DNA of 64,000 nt from Caprella mutica (lineage: Eukaryota > Arthropoda > Malacostraca > Amphipoda > Caprellidae). Below are positions 1 through 10,190 of the stretch, piece after piece. The stretch lies in the NCBI GenBank assembly GCA_947561585.1, contig CANNZV010000504.1:1-64000 (forward strand), read 5' to 3'. The notes below the pieces were generated by a model that was not told the origin of the DNA, did not search any database, and saw nothing but the letters and a program-made list of their open reading frames with translations. The first letter of the stretch is position 1, and each line of letters begins with the position of its first letter. The position numbers and the translations under genes are program-made.

Positions 1-345
1 GGTGTAGGTCATAAGACCCCCCCCCCTGACAAGAGCCCCCCCCCCGGTCAGGATCCCCCCCCCCCCCCTGTTTTTAATACTTATTTTCACTTTTGTAGTT
101 CATTATTGATTAAACATAAAATATATGTATATCAGGGGCCGTGCCGCCCCTCGAACCTCCCTGCCAGGTCATTAAACAATCATGAAGTGTGCAGTACAAC
201 AAACTAGCGGATGCAACAAACTACATTAGCAACTCTCAGTTATTTCTATCTAAGTAGTTCTTCATTTATTTAACTAAGTAAATAAGGATTAAAAAACAGA
301 GAGGGGGGGCTCATTACCAGGGGGGGGGGCTCTTGACCGTACCCC
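1..345. mobile_element. Poly-C fold-back MITE (family B copy, left end at window edge)
   Basis: The two ends are inverted copies of each other: runs of 10 or more C separated by short spacers on the left (about 1-75) and the matching G runs on the right (about 285-345), including the shared core GAGCCCC/GGGGCTC next to GGTCA. The interior (118-235) carries the family B core, with CTGCCAGGTCATT and ATCATGAAGTGTGCAG, which recurs near 590-715, 2395-2480 (minus), 7930-7990 (minus), 22127-22262 and 32162-32290. No coding capacity is seen. The real left end may lie outside the window. Confidence 0.5.
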
Positions 346-589
346 GACATAACCCCCCCCCCCACAAGATATAAGCCCCTCTCTTCTATATAGGGAAACG
401 AACTAACTAACCTTGGTAGTTATAGAGTATTAGTTAGCTACCAAATAGTAAGCCCCCTTCCCCCGGTTAAAAGCCCTAATTTTTTTCTTAATTTTAAGAT
501 ACTGTATAATATTTATTACTAGACATTATAGCAAGAGAAGGGAAAGTAACCTTATTTATTTTTACGAATTTTCTTAAAGGAGTTATTAT

Positions 590-715
590 AATATATGTGT
601 AGGTATATGAGCAGGGGGGGGAGGAAGACTGGGGCGTGCCACCTCCGAACCCCCCTGCTATGTAATTAAACAAGCAGTGTGTATTTCAACAAACTACTGG
701 ATACAACAAGCTAAA
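590..715 (+). repeat. Family B repeat fragment
   Basis: A diverged copy of the family B core: an ATATGTGTAGGTATATGAGCAG-like start, a G/C-rich stretch with CCCCCCTGC, then ATTAAACAAGCAGTGTG and CAACAAACTACTGG. It lacks the terminal inverted repeats, so it is a fragment. No ORF is seen. Confidence 0.45.
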
Positions 716-1030
716 CTAGATTACGTGCACTCGTTAGAGCACATACCTTCGCCGCCGCACTGACCCGTTCTCTCCCAAAGTCTAATAAACTGGTAACTGG
801 ACATTGACCAATCGTCCCACCAAGTTTCAGACAATTTGATTGAATACTTTTCGAGTTATTGAGTTATAAATGACCTTGACCTTTGACCGGATCGCTTCCA
901 AAATTCTACCAGATGGTTCCTGGACATTGACCAATCGTCCCATCAAATTTCAGACAATTTGGTTAAAACTTTTCGAGTTCTTGAGCTACAAATGGCCTTG
1001 ACCTTGATCTTTAACCTTTGACCTGATTGC
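715..1030 (+). repeat. Interspersed repeat of the CCTTGACCTTTGACC family
   Basis: The sequence starts near ATTACGTGCACTCGTTAG and continues with CCTTCGCCGCCGC, GACCAATCGTCCCACCAA and GACCTTGACCTTTGACC. Its central module (GACATTGACCAATCGTCCCA, TTTCAGACAATTTGG, TTTTCGAGTT) occurs twice in tandem. Related copies are at 23800-24045 (+), 52785-52985 (+) and 54955-55205 (-). The last three lie inside other transposons, so this module is carried by mobile elements. No coding potential is seen. Confidence 0.6.
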
Positions 1031-1502
1031 TACCGAAATCTAACAATATAACAGGTTATTCGTTCAAATAAGCTAGGCAATCTTCTTAGGTGTACAATTT
1101 TTTTTTTTTAAATTTAACGTTTTAGATGAAAAATATAGCATTTACTCTCTTAATCTTGACCTTTGACCTCAAAGTCTTCAGCTGACACAAGATTTATTGG
1201 AACAAATAATTAAGATTTTATATTGGTTGGAAAATTAATATTTACTATACTACTATTATAAATAAGGATAAGGGATATATTTGAGCTGAAAGTCTGAAAC
1301 AGGTGCGTTAGACAAAGAAAAAATATATATATAAAAGTACAAGAAAAGAAATCCTTATTTTGAAAAGTGAAATTGTTGTGTAGAGTTTAAAAATGTAATT
1401 TATTAATACTAAATTCACTACGATTTATTAATAATTACGTATAAATATTTATTATTTTTACCAATATTAATTATAGGTTCATAAAGGTTACCAAATTTTA
1501 GT

Positions 1503-1830
1503 AGGGGTTAAACGTCTGCTTCGACCATATCGTTGACGTCAAAAGGAAATTAAATACAAGGAACTGGAAGAAGCAGTCAGAAAGGAAAATGGCTCCATGA
1601 ACAAAGTCACCAACCACCGTCGGTGACAAAGCTCATGGATTCAGAAAAGCTACTCCATGAATGCCGTCACTTACCAAGGAATGTGACGAAACGGGACACA
1701 AGCACTGGTGGCTGCACTCACACGGATGGAAGAGGAAAATGAAGAGGTGATACTTAATGAAACCTTACATAAAATCTAAGACCTCGTATAGTTGAAGAGC
1801 ATTACTCTAGCGTTATCCTCTAAAACTGCG
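1503..1830 (-). repeat. Family S interspersed repeat (minus copy)
   Basis: This is the reverse complement of the family seen at 16655-17125, 20015-20430, 40060-40495, 49725-50010 and 51370-51500. Markers are GTTAAACGTCTGCTTCG at the left, CACCGTCGGTGAC in the middle and CTAAGACCTCGTA at the right. No clear pol III A/B boxes or TIRs are seen, so I leave the class open. Confidence 0.55.
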
Positions 1831-2149
1831 AGTAGTAAGTATTAAAAATGATGAACATGGTAAAAATGAAAAAAAAGACAATGCATAATTATTGCATAAT
1901 CCTAATTACAACAGTTCGGGCCCCCCTTCATTTTCCATTCACCACAGACAGTTTCAGGATACAGCCCCTTGACAGAGCTCAATTGAAGCATTTTGATGTA
2001 AAAAAAATTACGTATTTTTAATTTTGTCAATTAAAAGTTACATATTAAAATGCTGGGACATATATGTCTAATTCGTAGTGAGAGGGCTAAATTTTTCAAA
2101 TAAAATTCTATAGAAATTAAAACTTAATACATTTTGGGGACGTCTCAAA

Positions 2150-2540
2150 AGTCCGACACCCCAATAGTCAGTCCGACAGTTACATCTTTCTGTATTATTA
2201 TTTCTCGTTTTATTTTTCGATTGAAATAAAAATTATAATTAAATAGGTATAGGTACTAGACTACATATATACATATAATATTTACATAACTTATATAAAC
2301 AATTCAGTAATTTTCCTTAATTTCATTTTTCTAATGTTATATGTATTCCTATCTAATTTATTCTAATATTATTAAAAGCTGTCCCTCATTCGATTTCATC
2401 ATTTGATGTAGTTTTTTTGTATCCGCTAGTTGTACTGCACACTTATTGATTATTTAATAACCGGGCAGGACGACATATAAATTTTATGTTAAATCAGTAA
2501 TAAACTACAAAATTGTCGGACTAATGGGGTGTCGGACTAA
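2150..2540. mobile_element. Family B MITE with AGTCCGACA termini
   Basis: The left end carries AGTCCGACACCCCAATAGTC followed by AGTCCGACAG. The right end carries the inverse, with TGTCGGACTAATGGGGTGTC. Each terminal inverted repeat is therefore itself a pair of AGTCCGACA units. The interior contains the family B core on the minus strand (GTTGTACTGCACAC). The 22.1 kb copy (22080-22475) is the same element in the opposite orientation. No ORF is seen. Confidence 0.55.
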
Positions 2541-2663
2541 TAGATAGTAACCATACATTTTGATAATGATAATGCTGTGAAGCCTAATTGCCCATAATCA
2601 TTGCAGTGTAATAACTTTAAATTAATATCGAAAAATCCTGACCAATGATCAAGGATAAAATTA

Positions 2664-3653
2664 GGTGTAATTCGGTAATCAGTGTAGTGTTATTCGGTAT
2701 AATTATGTGTAATTCGGTATAATTTGGTGTAATTCGGTATTGATTATTGTGTAATATAGTGTAATTCGGTATTGATTATTGTGTAATATAGTGTAATTCG
2801 GTATTGAGTATAGTGTAATTCGGTATTAGTATAGTGTAATTCGGTATAATTTGGTGTAATTCGGTTTAATCAGGTATAATTCGGTATTGATTATTGTGTA
2901 ATATAATGTAATTCGGTATTGAGTATAGTGTAATTCGGTATAATTTGGAATTGAGTAGCCTATATTGTAATTCGGTATTCAGTGTAGTGTAATTACTAAT
3001 TAGGTACCTATAATCAGGTGTAATTCGGTTTTGAGTATAATGTAATTCGGTATAATTCTGTGTAATTCGGTATTCAGTGTAGTGTTATTCGGTATAATCA
3101 GGTGTAATTCAATATTAAGTATAGTGTAATTCGGTTTAATTCGGTATTGAGTATAGTGTAATTCGGTATAAATTATAATTCTGTGTAATTCGGTATTCAG
3201 TGTAGTGTAATTCGGTATTGAGTATAGTGTAATTCGGTATAATTTGGTGTAATTCGGTATAATTTGGTGTAATTCGGTATAATTCTGTGTAATTCGGTTT
3301 TCAGTATAGTGTAATTCGGTATAATTTGGTATAATCAGGTGTAATTCGGTATTGATTATTGTGTAATATAGTGTAATTCGGTATTCAGTATAGTGTAATT
3401 CGGGATTGAGTATAGTGTAATTCGGTATAATTCGGTGTAATTTTGTATAATTCGGTATTATTCTGTGTAATACGGTATAATCATGTGTAATTCGGTATAA
3501 TCATGTGTAAATCGGTATTAAGTGTAGTGTAAATCGGTATTAAGTGTAGTGTAATTCGGTATAATCAGGTGTAATTCGGTATTGAGTATAATGTAATTCG
3601 GTATAATTCTGTATAATTCGGTATTGAGTATAGTGTAATTCGGTATAATTCGG
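2664..3653. repeat. GTGTAATTCGG satellite array (left block)
   Basis: About 1 kb consists almost entirely of variants of GTGTAATTCGGTAT, spaced by TATAATTTG, TGAGTATA or TTATTGTGTAATATA. The short unit is arranged into irregular higher-order units of about 20-40 bp. It is non-coding. The array is interrupted at 3654 by the pogo-like element and continues at 6971-7020, so both blocks are one array. Confidence 0.9.
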
Positions 3654-4243
3654 TAGGGGAGAGCGGGGCTAATCCGTACACTTTTCACTCAAACTTCTGT
3701 CAAGCAGCTACTATCGACATATTGTTGAATATGTTAAATCACACCAATTAATTGAAATACCCTCTATTTATTGGTTATTAATTATTTTTCTCTAACACAA
3801 ATAGTTTTTTAGTTATTAGAATTTATATGAAGGCAAGTCGAAGTGTACGAAGTTTCCCCACTTGAGGGTAAACCCGTACAGAGGGTGGGGTAATTTCGTA
3901 CACATCATAAAAAAAAGGATATTCTCATTTAAATGAAACAAATGCAATTATATAATTAGTATTTATTATCAGCATGAAATACACAATTGTAACTTGTTCC
4001 CTTTGTACTTTTACGTAAAAAATATTAAGGATAGTATCACAGAATGAATCATTAAACGATATATACCTAACAATCACAGCTCCTTGTCACTTAAAATTAA
4101 AAGTATCACATAAAAATAACGAATAAATCAACATAAAAATAACGAATAAATCAACATAAAAATAACGAATAAATAATAAAATAGGTTACTATATATCCTT
4201 CCATAATGTGACCCTCTCTGGTAATTAATTTATAACTGCAACA

Positions 4244-6511
4244 TTAACAAATGTTGTACCCATCAAAATTCACAGGGAAATGAATTAAATTCTTAGTTCG
4301 TTTTGTTTGCTGCTTCGATGGTGAAGGCAAGACTCCTACAATTGAGTTGAAATCTATGGTTGCTTCATCAGGGATTATTGGGAAACAGAAAGTGAGACCT
4401 AGCTTTCCCTTGGCAAGTCTTAGATATGATATTTGGAACTCTTCAGATTTGTCTTTGTTTGTCAACAGCTTACCCACATAGTGTACAGTCCTACTAGATT
4501 TTTGAGCAGTTCTAAATGAAACTAAAACGAAATCTCCTTCTTTTGGTTCTGTGCCATGAAATTCTATGAAATTCTCGAATTCTTCTACCGAATAATCGGA
4601 CGAATCGTTTAAAAGATCTTGAAGATTTTCACCTTCTGATTCCGATGATTCGATGTTAACTGACGATAATAAATTACGCTTTGTTTTTTTTGGTACTGTG
4701 ATCGCAAGAGCCTTTCGCTTTTTGTTATTTTGTTTTTCTTCCAGAGCTTCCTTTTCAGGTGTATCCGTAGCAATCATACATTTTCCTGGCTTACGCCCTT
4801 TGTTACTCACTTTTCTTGCGGGAGCTTTTGGAAAAGGCCTTAAATCTTCGAATGATAAGCCACTTCTAGAAGAATTCATGTCGGTAACAGAAGTATCTGC
4901 AGCAGCCTCTGGTGGAACATGCAAACCATCTTTAAACACAGGGGAAAACATATCAAACATGGAAAAATTACTTGCAACAGCCTCTGGTGGGGAAGGACGA
5001 TCACCTCCAATGATTGGAGAAGACACCATACAATTAGAAGTACTTGCAACTTGCTCTGGTGGGGGAGGACGATCACCTCCAATGATAGGAGAAGACAGCA
5101 TACAATTAGAAGTACTTGCAACTGGCTCTGGTGGGGGAGGACGATCACCTCCAATGATAGGAGAAGACACCATACAATTAGAAGTACTTGCAACTGGCTC
5201 TGGTGGGGGAGGACGATCACCTCCAATGATGGGAGAAGACACCATATAATTAGAAGTACTTGCAACTGTCTCTGGTGGTGGAGGACGATCAGAAACTGAA
5301 GAACCCATGAAATCAGCATCGGAAAACACATCAGGATTATATGGATGAATTCCTGAGGCTCTAAAACCACTTATGATATTTGAAGATGTTGCTCCTGTTG
5401 CCCAAGCGGCACATACGATCTTAGGTAAGTCATAAATATTCATTGTTTTACCTGGATTGGATAACATCCAGTACTGTACCTGTCGTCCAAAATATGCTTT
5501 GAATGGGGCGTATACTGATACATCCAATGGTTGTAATTTGTGAGATGTGTGTGGAGGTATAGTTAGAACAACCACTCCGTTTTTTTTGGCAAAATCAATT
5601 GCATCAAAGCTGAGGTGTGACTCGTGATTATCTAATATCAACAGTGATTTATTGTTAACAGAGGTACAGGAATACTTGACAAAATGTTTCATTACGTTCA
5701 AGAAATTTTCAGAGGTCATCCACCCGGATTTATGCACTAAACCAAGGCATTCACTTGAAGCACCTGCCATCATTTTTCTCTCGTCAAAACGTTGGCGTGG
5801 AAAAACAAAAACTGGGGGTAAAGTATTTCCACAGGCGTTAACAATGCCAACAACCGTAACTAGTTCCCCCCTTTCTGCCGACATTACCTGACCAAATTGG
5901 TGTGCCCCTTTTGTGCCAATAATTTTGGGCATCTTAGGTGTGTTAGTCACACCAGTTTCATCTAAGTTATATATTCGATGACCCTGAAACTTGTGTTTTT
6001 CAAGTACTTCTCTCAACTTTGCAAAAAATCCCCCAACCGTATGCTTGTTGAAAGCAGTAATTCTTCCCAGAGACGTTGGTTCTGGTTTTCTAATGCTAAT
6101 GTCTTTTCATCTACGTAAAAATCCAGTGAGCCAATCTTTTCCGGCTATTTTATGCTCTACCCACTGCGTTGGATAATCCACACCATTTGCAACAGCGTAC
6201 TCGTACACAAAAGATCTAACTTGGAACGGGGTCATTCCGTAGTACATATCTGCAGTTGTTCTTAAATATTTGGAAAGGTTTATTTCTGTATCATCAGAGA
6301 ATACTCTCTTATGATAAAAATTCCCTTTAACAAATTGAGATGATCCCTTTATTTTAGAGCGCTTGATGGCATCCATTAATGTCATTGTTGGTATTTTAAA
6401 AGCTTCAGCAGCTTTCCGAACACTCTCACCGTTTTTCCATAACTCAAAAGCTCGTTCTAGATCATCTTCTGTGTATGTAGGAATTGTCTTTCTAATATAT
6501 TGGCGAGGCAT
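4244..6511 (-). pseudogene. pogo/Tigger-like DDE transposase with one in-frame stop
   Basis: This is the transposase of the surrounding element, the enzyme that would cut and reinsert it. The start is the ATG at 6511, just downstream (minus strand) of a pyrimidine tract ending in TTTTTTTAG, which could be the acceptor of a 5'-UTR intron. Residues 12-52 form a psq-type helix-turn-helix (NGESVRKAAEAFKIP), followed by a CENP-B-like HTH (about 90-150). The catalytic triad is visible: D184 in NLDETG, D294 in LLILDNHESH and D330 in LQPLDV, with 35 residues between the last two. A proline-rich tandem repeat and the conserved C-terminal region (EGDFVLVSF, LRLAKGKLGLTF) follow. One TGA at codon 135 (6107-6109) interrupts an otherwise open frame of 756 codons. 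The 30 codons between the two open parts are in frame and match the family (KPEPTSLGR), so no frameshift is needed. In this copy the gene is broken, but only by one base or so. Confidence 0.9.
4970..5300 (-). repeat. In-frame 72-bp tandem repeat in the transposase (24-residue Pro-rich units)
   Basis: Four to five near-identical 72-bp units encode DRPPPPEPVASTSNCMVSSP followed by IIGG. The unit length is a multiple of three and the frame is kept across the array. It lies between the catalytic domain and the conserved C-terminal region. The opposite strand also happens to be open, which creates several spurious antisense ORFs. Confidence 0.9.
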
Positions 6512-6544
6512 TGCAGTGGAATCTAAAAAAAGAAATAAAATAAT

Positions 6545-6605
6545 TAGTATGGGGATAACCCGTACAGGTGAGTTATGATCCGTACACTCTGTACGGATCA
6601 ACCCC
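6545..6605. promoter_or_regulatory. Subterminal CCGTACA motif cluster of the pogo-like element
   Basis: The motif CCGTACA, present in both element termini, recurs here as AACCCGTACAGG and then as the inverted pair ATCCGTACAC TCTGTACGGAT (near-perfect palindrome at about 6580-6600). Matching copies lie at the other end (about 3870-3905: ACCCGTACAGAG and TTTCGTACAC). By analogy with Tc1/mariner elements these may be transposase binding sites, or they may drive transposase expression; this is inferred from position and repetition only. Confidence 0.4.
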
Positions 6606-6970
6606 TTCGCGCTATTTTGTTTAAAAATATTCATAACTCAACTTAACAATCGCATAGACCTATTTTGATCACATATGTATGTGAGGTACTTAACAATGAA
6701 TCCTAAGACTTGAAACTGAAACCATATATTCACAAATAAATTAACTAAAGCTTACGTCAAGAGACAGAATATTTACATTGAGGTACCTCAAAATAAACTT
6801 TACTCACCAGCGTAGACACGCACAACCTCACTTGCTTTAAGTTGAGTGGTAACTGAGCTTCAACATCAATCTTAAGGAACTGTCGCAACAAATTTCAAAT
6901 ATATACATTAGTTTCGCAGTTATTAAGCTGTACGTGTTTACCCCGTGTACGGATTTCCCCCGCTCTCCCC

Positions 6971-7020
6971 TATAATTCGGTGTAATTCGGTATAATTCGG
7001 TATTTAGTGTAACCCGGAAT
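6971..7020. repeat. GTGTAATTCGG satellite array (right block)
   Basis: The satellite resumes immediately after the TA target duplication of the pogo-like element, with TATAATTCGGTGTAATTCGG, and decays into unique sequence after about 50 bp. Confidence 0.85.
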
Positions 7021-7023
7021 AAA

Positions 7024-7110
7024 TAGCTATAAATCCACCGACTTCTCCAGAATATTATTTTCAATGGAGAAAAATTCCACCGACAAGTCGATGGAATTTA
7101 CCATGAAATA
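7024..7110 (-). repeat. Family E fold-back fragment (TCCACCGAC)
   Basis: Contains AAATCCACCGACTTCTCC and an inverted pair ATTCCACCGACAAGTCGATGG. Fuller copies are at 8105-8400 (-), 29640-29900 (+) and 30430-30660 (+). Confidence 0.45.
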
Positions 7111-7580
7111 CAGACTGGTGGCAGGCCAGATTGCATTCTTTGTGATTTTTTTTCGAAACTCGCGGTCTTCTAAAAGATATTTATATAGAGTTTCAAAACT
7201 TTGCGGCTCATCAAATGTGAATTTTAACTTTATCAAATATTCCCGGTCTGTTAATAAGCCAGTCTGCAGAATGTGTCTCTTCTCCCGCAGAGATTTTATT
7301 TTGAGAGAGAGTTATTCTCTGACTCGCAGCAGCAGATTTAGAATCTCCCGCATCTAAATTAATGGTAACATAGGAATTAATTCAAAATCTCTCGCAGCAA
7401 AATTAATGGTAAGATAGGAATTAATTCATGATCTCCCGCAGAGATCTCCATTTTCTAAAATTCAATCAAAAACTCCTGCAGAGAGTCTTGGAAAAATGTT
7501 CCATATTCTGCAGACTGGTTAATAAGTAACTAAATCTAGGTAGTAATTGCTCTTTCCACCATGGCTCGCTTTATATCCCA

Positions 7581-7735
7581 TTGCTTGTAGTTTTTATCCC
7601 ACAGCTCACATTTTTTATCCCACGACTTGCATTTTTTATCCCACGGCTCTCATTTTTTATCCCACGGCTCTCATTTTTTATCCCACGGCTCGCCATTTTT
7701 ATCCCACGGCTCAGATATGATATCCACACGGCTCT
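7581..7735. repeat. 21-bp tandem repeat (TTTTTATCCCACGGCTC)
   Basis: Seven to eight copies of a 21-22 bp unit with core TTTTTATCCCACGGCTC. One frame is open only because of the periodicity (repeated FFIPRL), so I do not call it a gene. Confidence 0.8.
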
Positions 7736-7741
7736 TCAAAT

Positions 7742-7890
7742 CCAGTCTGCAGAACATGGGACATTTTTAACATTTTCTGTGCGAACAATCCTTAATTTCC
7801 TCCTATATTTACTTGTAATCTACTGAGAACAGAAGCCAAAATAGAGGATTTCTTGGAGAACACTTTACCAGTTCCTGCTGTCTGGCTTCA
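7742..7890 (+). mobile_element. Family C MITE (CAGTCTGCAGAA termini)
   Basis: An approximately 150-bp repeat beginning CCAGTCTGCAGAACATGGGA and ending ACCAGTTCCTGCTGTCTGG; the ends are imperfect inverted repeats (CCAG-C-TGCAGAA). Related copies are at 8552-8685 (+), 31008-31162 (-) and 33078-33228 (+). Non-coding. Confidence 0.55.
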
Positions 7891-8104
7891 AATAACCTGT
7901 TGGTGAAATGGCGGCTCTTAGACAACAACTAATGCAATCTGGCTGGCAGGGGGGTTCGGGGGGCGGCACGACCCCCGATACATCTATGATCTACCTAACG
8001 GCTAACTGATAAGTTTTTATTTACACGGTACACCTCAGACTGAAAGTTTACAATAGTTATCCCATAAAATTACAGTTTTCTATGATGAATTTTATTTTCT
8101 ATTC

Positions 8105-8400
8105 CAAATTAAACATCTCAATCAAATAATTAAACTGTGTAGTATAAACATTGGATTCAGGTACCGTCAGGGCAGACTGCAGGAACTGGTAAAGTGCCAG
8201 TCTGTATTTGGTGCACAGAATCCCACTGACTTTTTCAAAAAGCTGAAGAAATCCACCATAAATTTCCAGTAATTTGGCTGATCCATCCACCAACATTTTA
8301 CCCATTTATCCATCAAAAATTAATGGTGACATAGGAATAAATAGCTGAAAATCCACCGACCTTGCCAGAATATTATTTTTCTCCATTTCGAATTTTCTCC
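8105..8400 (-). mobile_element. Family E fold-back element
   Basis: The reverse complement of the 29.6 and 30.4 kb copies: GTCAGTGGGATTCTGTGCAC, TGGTGGATTTCTTCAGC, a GGTAAAATGTTGGTGGATGG region and AAAAATTAATGGTGACATAG. No ORF of its own is supported; the short minus ORF here is repeat sequence. Confidence 0.5.
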
Positions 8401-8551
8401 GTTCGAATGATACGGATTTTCTTAGTTTATACATTTATTTTTGTTTTTAATGGAAAAATACTTTTCTATATTTAATAAGGCAACCATCAGTCGATTGTTT
8501 TCCGTTTGAATGATATGGAATTTGTTAGTTTATGCATCTACCATCTAATTC

Positions 8552-8780
8552 TCCAGTCTGCAGAATATGGGACATTTTTAACATTTTCTGTGTGAACAAT
8601 CCTTAATTTCCTACTATATTTACTGAGAACAGAAGCGAAAGTTGAGGATTTCTTGGAGAACAGTTTACCAGTTCCTGCAGTCTGCCAGGTATTACTTAGG
8701 TAATAAAGCATGTCCAAACTTGCCATTTTAATGGCGAGCTTGTGACAGTTAGTTTCAGCCCTTCAATTGCAAATGGAGAG
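8552..8780. repeat. Family C copy followed by a family D fragment
   Basis: 8552-8685 repeats the family C element (CAGTCTGCAGAATATGGGAC to CAGTTCCTGCAGTCTG). 8690-8780 is the family D palindrome (AACTTGCCATTTTAATGGCGAG), whose other copies are at 30780-30890 and 33830-34010. The two families are adjacent here and again near 30.8-31.1 kb, which suggests they were mobilised together or share a target preference. Confidence 0.45.
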
Positions 8781-8929
8781 AAATTATTATTTTTCTCCTA
8801 TGATACAATGTTATTCTGGAGAGAATTTATTATAATTTGATCATTTTGGAGAGATATTTGGTTGTTTTTAGAGACAAATGGAGAGAATATTAGCCAAACT
8901 ATTTTACTTGGGCAGTCTGGCTAATTATA

Positions 8930-9155
8930 ACATTTAATAGAGAAACCAGCGATTGTTGCCCGTTTGAATGATATGGACTTTGTTAGTTTATGCATCTAAT
9001 TGTTACATTTAATATGGCAACCTTCAGTCGATTGTTGTGCGTTTGAATGATATTGATATTGTTAGTTTATGCATCTAATTGTTACATTTAATATGGCAAA
9101 CTTCAGTCGATTGTAGCACATTTGATTGATATGGATTTTGTTAGTTTATTATGAT
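8930..9155. repeat. 79-bp tandem repeat
   Basis: Three imperfect units share TTTAATATGGCAACCTTCAG, TCGATTGTTG, GTTTGAATGATATGG and TTGTTAGTTTATGCATC. A diverged extra unit is at about 8460-8535. The rest of 9156-10190 shows nothing that I can name. Confidence 0.6.
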
Positions 9156-10190
9156 TGCGTTTCGGAAAATGCATAGACAATGGAGTTATTACATCGTTTC
9201 CTGCCTGATCCAATTCTATGAGAATTGGTTGGCCTGAGGAATTTTCAAGAGTGCATAAATTAATTGGTTTTCTGATTCTAAGAGTCGGGGACTTCTGAAT
9301 CTGTGGATTTTACTATTCAATTTTTCACCATTTAATTAGCTATTTATGTTATTCCCATAACCATTCATGTCTGAGGGCCAATTGTGTTCCTTACTGGAAA
9401 TTGAATATTGGAGCAAACTGGCTGGATTTCACTTCTCACTCGTGTTTTTAGAAAATTGAAGGCGTTTTTTGCTGCCAGTCTGCGGAATGTTATTGGTATC
9501 GTGAGCAATTCATGTGTCTCTATGAACAATTTTGAAATAATTCCTATATCTTTATTATTTTACTGCAAACAACAATTATTAATCCCTATATTTACATAAT
9601 TTACATTAATTTTACTATAACAGAATAACATATCTCTACAAACACTTTAGCTACCTGTTTCAAGAGACTGGGGTTTCTAGACATTATATTTTAATTAATT
9701 AATAAATGTCACACTTGACCTCTCCCTTGCGTATTAAATGAACATAGTATATTCACCGTTAAATTTTGGATAACCTTTAATTTAATTAAACTTTGGAATT
9801 AATTCAAAATATATCCCAAGGGCAGAAGTCTCAGATTTCCATATTGTTTATATTTATCTCAGTGAGTTTTGAAAAATGTCCTTTACTACAATATGTTACT
9901 TCTGAATGATTCCTCAGGCCAACAGACAATTTAATTTTATAGGCATAATGCAGTGTTTTTAAAGTTACTTTTATTCTATCATTCTATTTTAAAATCCCCT
10001 AAACTCCAAAAGAGAAATCAATATTTAATTCATTAGAATCAACTTTTTTTTTCAGTAGGTTTCATATTTTGCAAATATTGACATCAATGGACATATTTTC
10101 CTAATTTTAAACTCAAGCCATTGGTTATTCAATATGTGGTTAATTTTTTTAATATAAGCAGACTGTTCATCAATATTTTCTCCCCGACAG

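Larger units (their letters stand above)
3656..6970 (-). mobile_element. Complete pogo/Tigger-like (Tc1/mariner superfamily) element
   Basis: The ends are inverted copies: GGGGAGAGCGGGGCTAATCC at the left, and GGGGAGAGCGGGGGAAATCC when the right end is read in reverse, both followed by GTACAC (26 bp with 2 mismatches). They are flanked by TA at 3654-3655 and 6971-6972, the target duplication expected for this superfamily. The element is 3315 bp and carries one transposase reading frame on the minus strand (4244-6511). It sits inside the GTGTAATTCGG satellite, which continues directly on both sides. A three-copy 24-bp repeat (AATAACGAATAAATCAACAT) lies at about 4107-4172. Confidence 0.92.

Noticed and set aside
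4653..5299. Plus-strand ORFs over the transposase repeat
   Set aside because: They are antisense shadows produced by the 72-bp in-frame repeat; they contain only the repeat.
7581..7826. ORF with repeated FFIPRL
   Set aside because: Open only because of the 21-bp tandem repeat; no similarity beyond the repeat.
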